Shown in pieces: positions 15,061 to 17,506 of a stretch of DNA of 17,506 bases. The stretch is from a bacterium. GTDB lineage: Bacteria > CG03. Position 1 is the first letter of the stretch. The number at the start of each line of letters is the position of its first letter. The notes under the pieces were generated by a model. The model was given only the letters and a program-made list of their open reading frames with translations. It did not search any database and was not told where the DNA came from. The translations under genes and the position numbers were made by a program. The stretch lies in the NCBI GenBank assembly GCA_013791675.1, contig VMTI01000197.1:1-17506 (forward strand), read 5' to 3'.

Positions 15061-15624
15061 ATGGCTGTTTATCCGGGCAGTTTTGATCCCGTAACCAATG
15101 GCCACATAGATGTGGCAAAGCGCGCCCTGACTGTTTTCGGTGAAGTTGTGATAGCCGTTATAGAGAATCATTCAAAAAAAACATGTTTTACCGTTCGCGA
15201 AAGAACATCTATGCTGAAAAAAGCTCTCTCTCAGTATGGCATTGAAGGAGTGCGGGTGGATTCTTTTGAAGGCCTTCTGGTAGATTATATGAAAAATATC
15301 GGCGCCGGGATTATAGTCAGAGGACTGCGCGCGGTCAGTGATTTTGAGTATGAGTTTCAGATGGCTCTTATGAACAGAAAGCTTTCCCCCGATATAGAAA
15401 CCGTGTTTTTTATGACCGACGCGAAATACGCGTATTTGAGTTCATCAATTGTCAAAGAAGTCGCGTTTCTCGGCGGTGATATCACCCCCGCGGTTCCGGC
15501 ATCGGCGGCGGTTAAACTAATGAAAAAAAGAAGTAAATACCCCGTCCGCCTGCGGCGGGCACCCCTTTTGAAAAAGGGGAATTTTAAAAAAAGGAGAAAA
15601 AATGATGAAAAATTTTGTTCTTGA
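15061..15624 (+). CDS. coaD: Phosphopantetheine adenylyltransferase with repeat-derived C-terminal extension
   Basis: 187 residues from ATG 15061. It makes dephospho-CoA from 4'-phosphopantetheine and ATP, the fourth step of CoA synthesis. The nucleotidyltransferase motif YPGSFDPVTNGHID (4-17, with T12 and H15) is at the expected N-terminal place. VRGLRAVSDFEYEFQMA (87-103) and YLSSSIVKEVA (125-135) complete the active site. A GTG at 15001 in frame would add 20 Lys-rich residues that the family does not have, so I reject it. The family usually ends near residue 160. Here the frame runs on through a repeat element (PVRLRRAPLLKKGNF) and adds about 27 basic residues, overlapping the phoH start by 23 bases. 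Confidence 0.94.
   Translation: MAVYPGSFDPVTNGHIDVAKRALTVFGEVVIAVIENHSKKTCFTVRERTSMLKKALSQYGIEGVRVDSFEGLLVDYMKNIGAGIIVRGLRAVSDFEYEFQMALMNRKLSPDIETVFFMTDAKYAYLSSSIVKEVAFLGGDITPAVPASAAVKLMKKRSKYPVRLRRAPLLKKGNFKKRRKNDEKFCS
15541..15585 (+). repeat. Two-hairpin repeat element, copy 2
   Basis: CCC is followed by hairpin 1 (15544-15560: GTCCGCC / GGCGGGC, loop TGC, one G-T pair). Hairpin 2 is at 15562-15579 (CCCCTTTT / AAAAGGGG), followed by the tail AATTTT. The arms of hairpin 1 differ from copy 1 yet still pair, while hairpin 2 and the outer bases are shared. It lies inside the 3' end of coaD. Confidence 0.65.
15591..15596 (+). promoter_or_regulatory. Shine-Dalgarno site of the PIN-PhoH gene
   Basis: AAGGAG, a full match to the anti-Shine-Dalgarno core, five bases before ATG 15602 and eight before ATG 15605. 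It lies six bases after the repeat element, inside the extended end of coaD. Confidence 0.7.
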
Positions 15625-16906
15625 CACTAACGTTCTGATACATGACCCGGAAAGTATTTTTTCATTCGGGGACAACAACGTCGTTCTTCCGATAACCGTC
15701 ATAGAAGAGCTCGATGGACTGAAAAAATCTCATGATGGAAGAGGTAAAAGCGCCCGCAGCGCATCACGCTGCATAGACGGATTGAGAAAAAGAGGTTCGC
15801 TTGTTAAGGGCGTTAAAAGCAGGGAGGGCGGCACGGTGCGGGTATTGATAGGCGCGGGGGAACGCCTTCCGGAGTCCTTCGCTTCAAATGCGGATAATAC
15901 CATTCTTTCTTTTGCGCTCCACCTCAACAAAACCGAAGGCGGCGTTATTTTTATTTCAAAAGATATAAACATGAGGATAAAGGCCCAGGTGCTCGGACTT
16001 GAGACCGAAGATTATGATACGAGGAAAGTCAATTTTTCCGAGCTTTATAACGGCTGGCGTGAAATTGAGATAACGGGGGATGAAATAAACAAATTTTATT
16101 CGGATGGCGCAATAGTACCCGCCGGCGAATTCATGGAAAACGAGTTTTTGATAATGAAGAATTCCGCCGATCCGAAACAGACAGCGCTTGCGAGATTTAA
16201 AAAGGGTAAAGCGATTAAGCTTCTTCAGTCCAAAACCGTTCTTTGGGGGGTAAAGTCGCTTAATGTGCAGCAGACGTTCGCCATGGAGGCACTCATGGAC
16301 GACAAAATAAAACTTATCGCGTTTTTGGGAATAGCCGGTACCGGAAAAACTCTTCTTGCCCTCGCAGGAGGCCTCACAAAAGTGTTTGACGATAACGCTT
16401 ACAGCAAACTGCTTGTTTCCCGTCCTGTTATACCCATGGGAAATGACATCGGTTATCTTCCCGGAACAAAAGAGGAAAAGCTCGCGCCCTGGATGAGGGC
16501 CATTAATGACAATCTGGAATTTCTTGTTTCCGCTTCCGGCAAAAGCGAGTTGGGCGGGCAGGATATGGACTCGCAGGTGGACTGGCTTTTCTCGTCAGGG
16601 AAGATAGAGGTGGAGGCGCTGACATATATAAGAGGGAGAAGCATTCCAAAACAATTTATGATTGTTGACGAGGCCCAGAATCTCACTCCCCACGAACTGA
16701 AAACAATTATTTCCCGCGCAGGAGAGGACACGAAAATAGTGCTGACCGGCGACCCTTATCAGATAGACAACCCTTATCTTGACGCTTCATCCAACGGCCT
16801 CACATACGTTATAGAAAGGTTCAAGGGGCAGGATGTGTTCTCCAGTATGACTTTTGTAAAATCGGAAAGGAGCCCGCTGGCGCGCCTTGCCGCTGAATTA
16901 CTGTGA
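15602..16906 (+). CDS. phoH: PIN-PhoH fusion protein (predicted ribonuclease/ATPase)
   Basis: 434 residues, the usual length for PIN-PhoH (YlaK/PhoH2-type) proteins. The N-terminal PIN domain (1 to about 140) starts NFVLDTNVLIHDP and keeps the acidic residues of a metal-dependent RNase: D8, E35/E36, D98 and D121. The PhoH ATPase domain (about 215-434) has Walker A GIAGTGKT (243-250), Walker B MIVDEAQN (353-360) and TGDPYQID (382-389). Mycobacterial PhoH2 is reported to unwind and cut RNA, so the same is a reasonable expectation. Translation starts at 15602 or 15605 behind AAGGAG, within the end of coaD. The PHP gene overlaps its stop codon (GTGA). Confidence 0.93.
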   Translation: MMKNFVLDTNVLIHDPESIFSFGDNNVVLPITVIEELDGLKKSHDGRGKSARSASRCIDGLRKRGSLVKGVKSREGGTVRVLIGAGERLPESFASNADNTILSFALHLNKTEGGVIFISKDINMRIKAQVLGLETEDYDTRKVNFSELYNGWREIEITGDEINKFYSDGAIVPAGEFMENEFLIMKNSADPKQTALARFKKGKAIKLLQSKTVLWGVKSLNVQQTFAMEALMDDKIKLIAFLGIAGTGKTLLALAGGLTKVFDDNAYSKLLVSRPVIPMGNDIGYLPGTKEEKLAPWMRAINDNLEFLVSASGKSELGGQDMDSQVDWLFSSGKIEVEALTYIRGRSIPKQFMIVDEAQNLTPHELKTIISRAGEDTKIVLTGDPYQIDNPYLDASSNGLTYVIERFKGQDVFSSMTFVKSERSPLARLAAELL

Positions 16907-17506
16907 ATAATGAAGATATTTGTAAGGAAATGTGCGTCGATCTGCATCTGCACACCTATTTCTCAGACGGCTTTTACAGCCCCGAGGAACTGATAAGAAA
17001 GGCCTGTATGCAGGGACTCAGCGCCATAGCTCTCACAGACCACGACACGACGGACGGCGTTGAGAGAGCGATTCTCGCAGGAGCCCGTTACGGCGTGGAA
17101 GTAATTCCAGCCGTAGAACTTTCCACGCAGGGTTTCAGCTCCAGGCATGACGAGATTCACATACTGGGTTATTACATAAACTGGCGGACGGTTTATTTTC
17201 AAAAAAAACTCGCTCTCTTTCGCGGCGCGAGGCTTAAGAGGGCGCATTTGATTTGCGACAAATTAAACGGTTTGGGCATACCGATAGACAGAAAAATTAT
17301 ATTTGAAATGGAGGGGCAGGGCAGCGTCGGAAGGATGCATATAGCAAAAGCTCTTTTCGCTGGCGGTTATGTTAAAGATATAGATGAGGCTTTTCAGAAA
17401 TATCTGATTAAAGGGAAGCCCGCCTTTGCTGAACGCATGCGGTTTCTCCCTGAAGAGGCGATTAATATGATAATAAATATCGGCGAGATACCAGTTCTCG
17501 CGCACC
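16903..17506 (+). CDS. PHP domain phosphoesterase (3' end outside window)
   Basis: The reading frame stays open to the end of the window, so only about 201 residues are seen. The PHP metal-site motifs are clear: DLHLHTYFSDG near the N-terminus, then ALTDHDTTDGVERA and IPAVELST. This layout matches the TrpH/YciV-like group, which includes the nucleoside 3',5'-bisphosphate phosphatase and RNase AM activities. The inserted middle part (MHIAKALFAGGYV) also fits that group. The start is either GTG 16903, overlapping the phoH stop, or ATG 16930, which places the DLHLHT motif right at the N-terminus and has AAGGA only one base away. I use 16903. Function in nucleotide or RNA 5'-end turnover is inferred from family. 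Confidence 0.87.
   Translation, partial: MNNEDICKEMCVDLHLHTYFSDGFYSPEELIRKACMQGLSAIALTDHDTTDGVERAILAGARYGVEVIPAVELSTQGFSSRHDEIHILGYYINWRTVYFQKKLALFRGARLKRAHLICDKLNGLGIPIDRKIIFEMEGQGSVGRMHIAKALFAGGYVKDIDEAFQKYLIKGKPAFAERMRFLPEEAINMIINIGEIPVLAH

Noticed and set aside
1..17506. CRISPR array, insertion sequence, prophage or defence island
   Set aside because: No regularly spaced repeats, transposase, integrase or phage gene was seen, and almost all sequence is explained by housekeeping or envelope genes.

Overview
The window (17,506 bases, moderate GC) is gene-dense bacterial DNA. There are 16 protein genes, one tRNA, short intergenic gaps and no stretch over 300 bases without a gene. Formylated translation initiation (def, fmt), signal peptides, a likely outer-membrane beta-barrel protein and a DUF4159/VWA/DUF4175 membrane cassette point to a Gram-negative-type bacterium. 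The two-gene SufCB-like (SMS-type) iron-sulfur system and an archaeal-type Ogg2 glycosylase suggest an uncultivated or deep-branching lineage, perhaps near Elusimicrobiota or Omnitrophota. That placement is an impression, not shown by the sequence.

Layout. (1) 1-7001, plus strand: a tightly coupled four-gene run. It holds the C-terminal part of a membrane protein with TPR repeats, a DUF4159 protein, a VWA/glutamine-amidotransferase-like membrane protein and a large DUF4175-like coiled-coil membrane protein. ATGA overlaps or a 4-base gap join them, and the run begins upstream of the window. (2) 7042-8154, plus: a compact iron-type alcohol dehydrogenase with all four metal ligands. (3) 10632-8215, minus: an operon of the SufC-like ATPase, the SufB-like scaffold and an Ogg2 DNA glycosylase. 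(4) 10756-12802, plus: a beta-barrel-like exported protein, peptide deformylase and methionyl-tRNA formyltransferase, behind a near-consensus promoter. (5) 13937-12813, minus: tRNA-Thr(CGU) followed after 11 bases by hemW. (6) 14028-17506, plus: a small membrane-anchored unknown protein, a BFN (DUF151) protein, coaD, a PIN-PhoH protein and a PHP phosphoesterase cut by the window end.

How the parts relate. Group 1 resembles the cell-envelope cassettes that usually travel with MoxR and DUF58 genes; those would lie upstream if present. Group 3 pairs iron-sulfur cluster assembly with repair of oxidised guanine. Group 4 handles start and removal of N-formyl-methionine. Group 6 mixes CoA synthesis with probable RNA or nucleotide turnover proteins.

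The most interesting non-coding signals are these. A two-hairpin repeat is read as protein at the 3' ends of two genes (14434-14486 and 15541-15585). A pair of divergent promoters at 13991-14028 occupies almost the same bases, and its rightward transcript would be leaderless. The tRNA and hemW are so close that tRNA 3' processing should create the hemW mRNA 5' end. No phage, insertion sequence or CRISPR array was seen, and no wholly new system could be proven.
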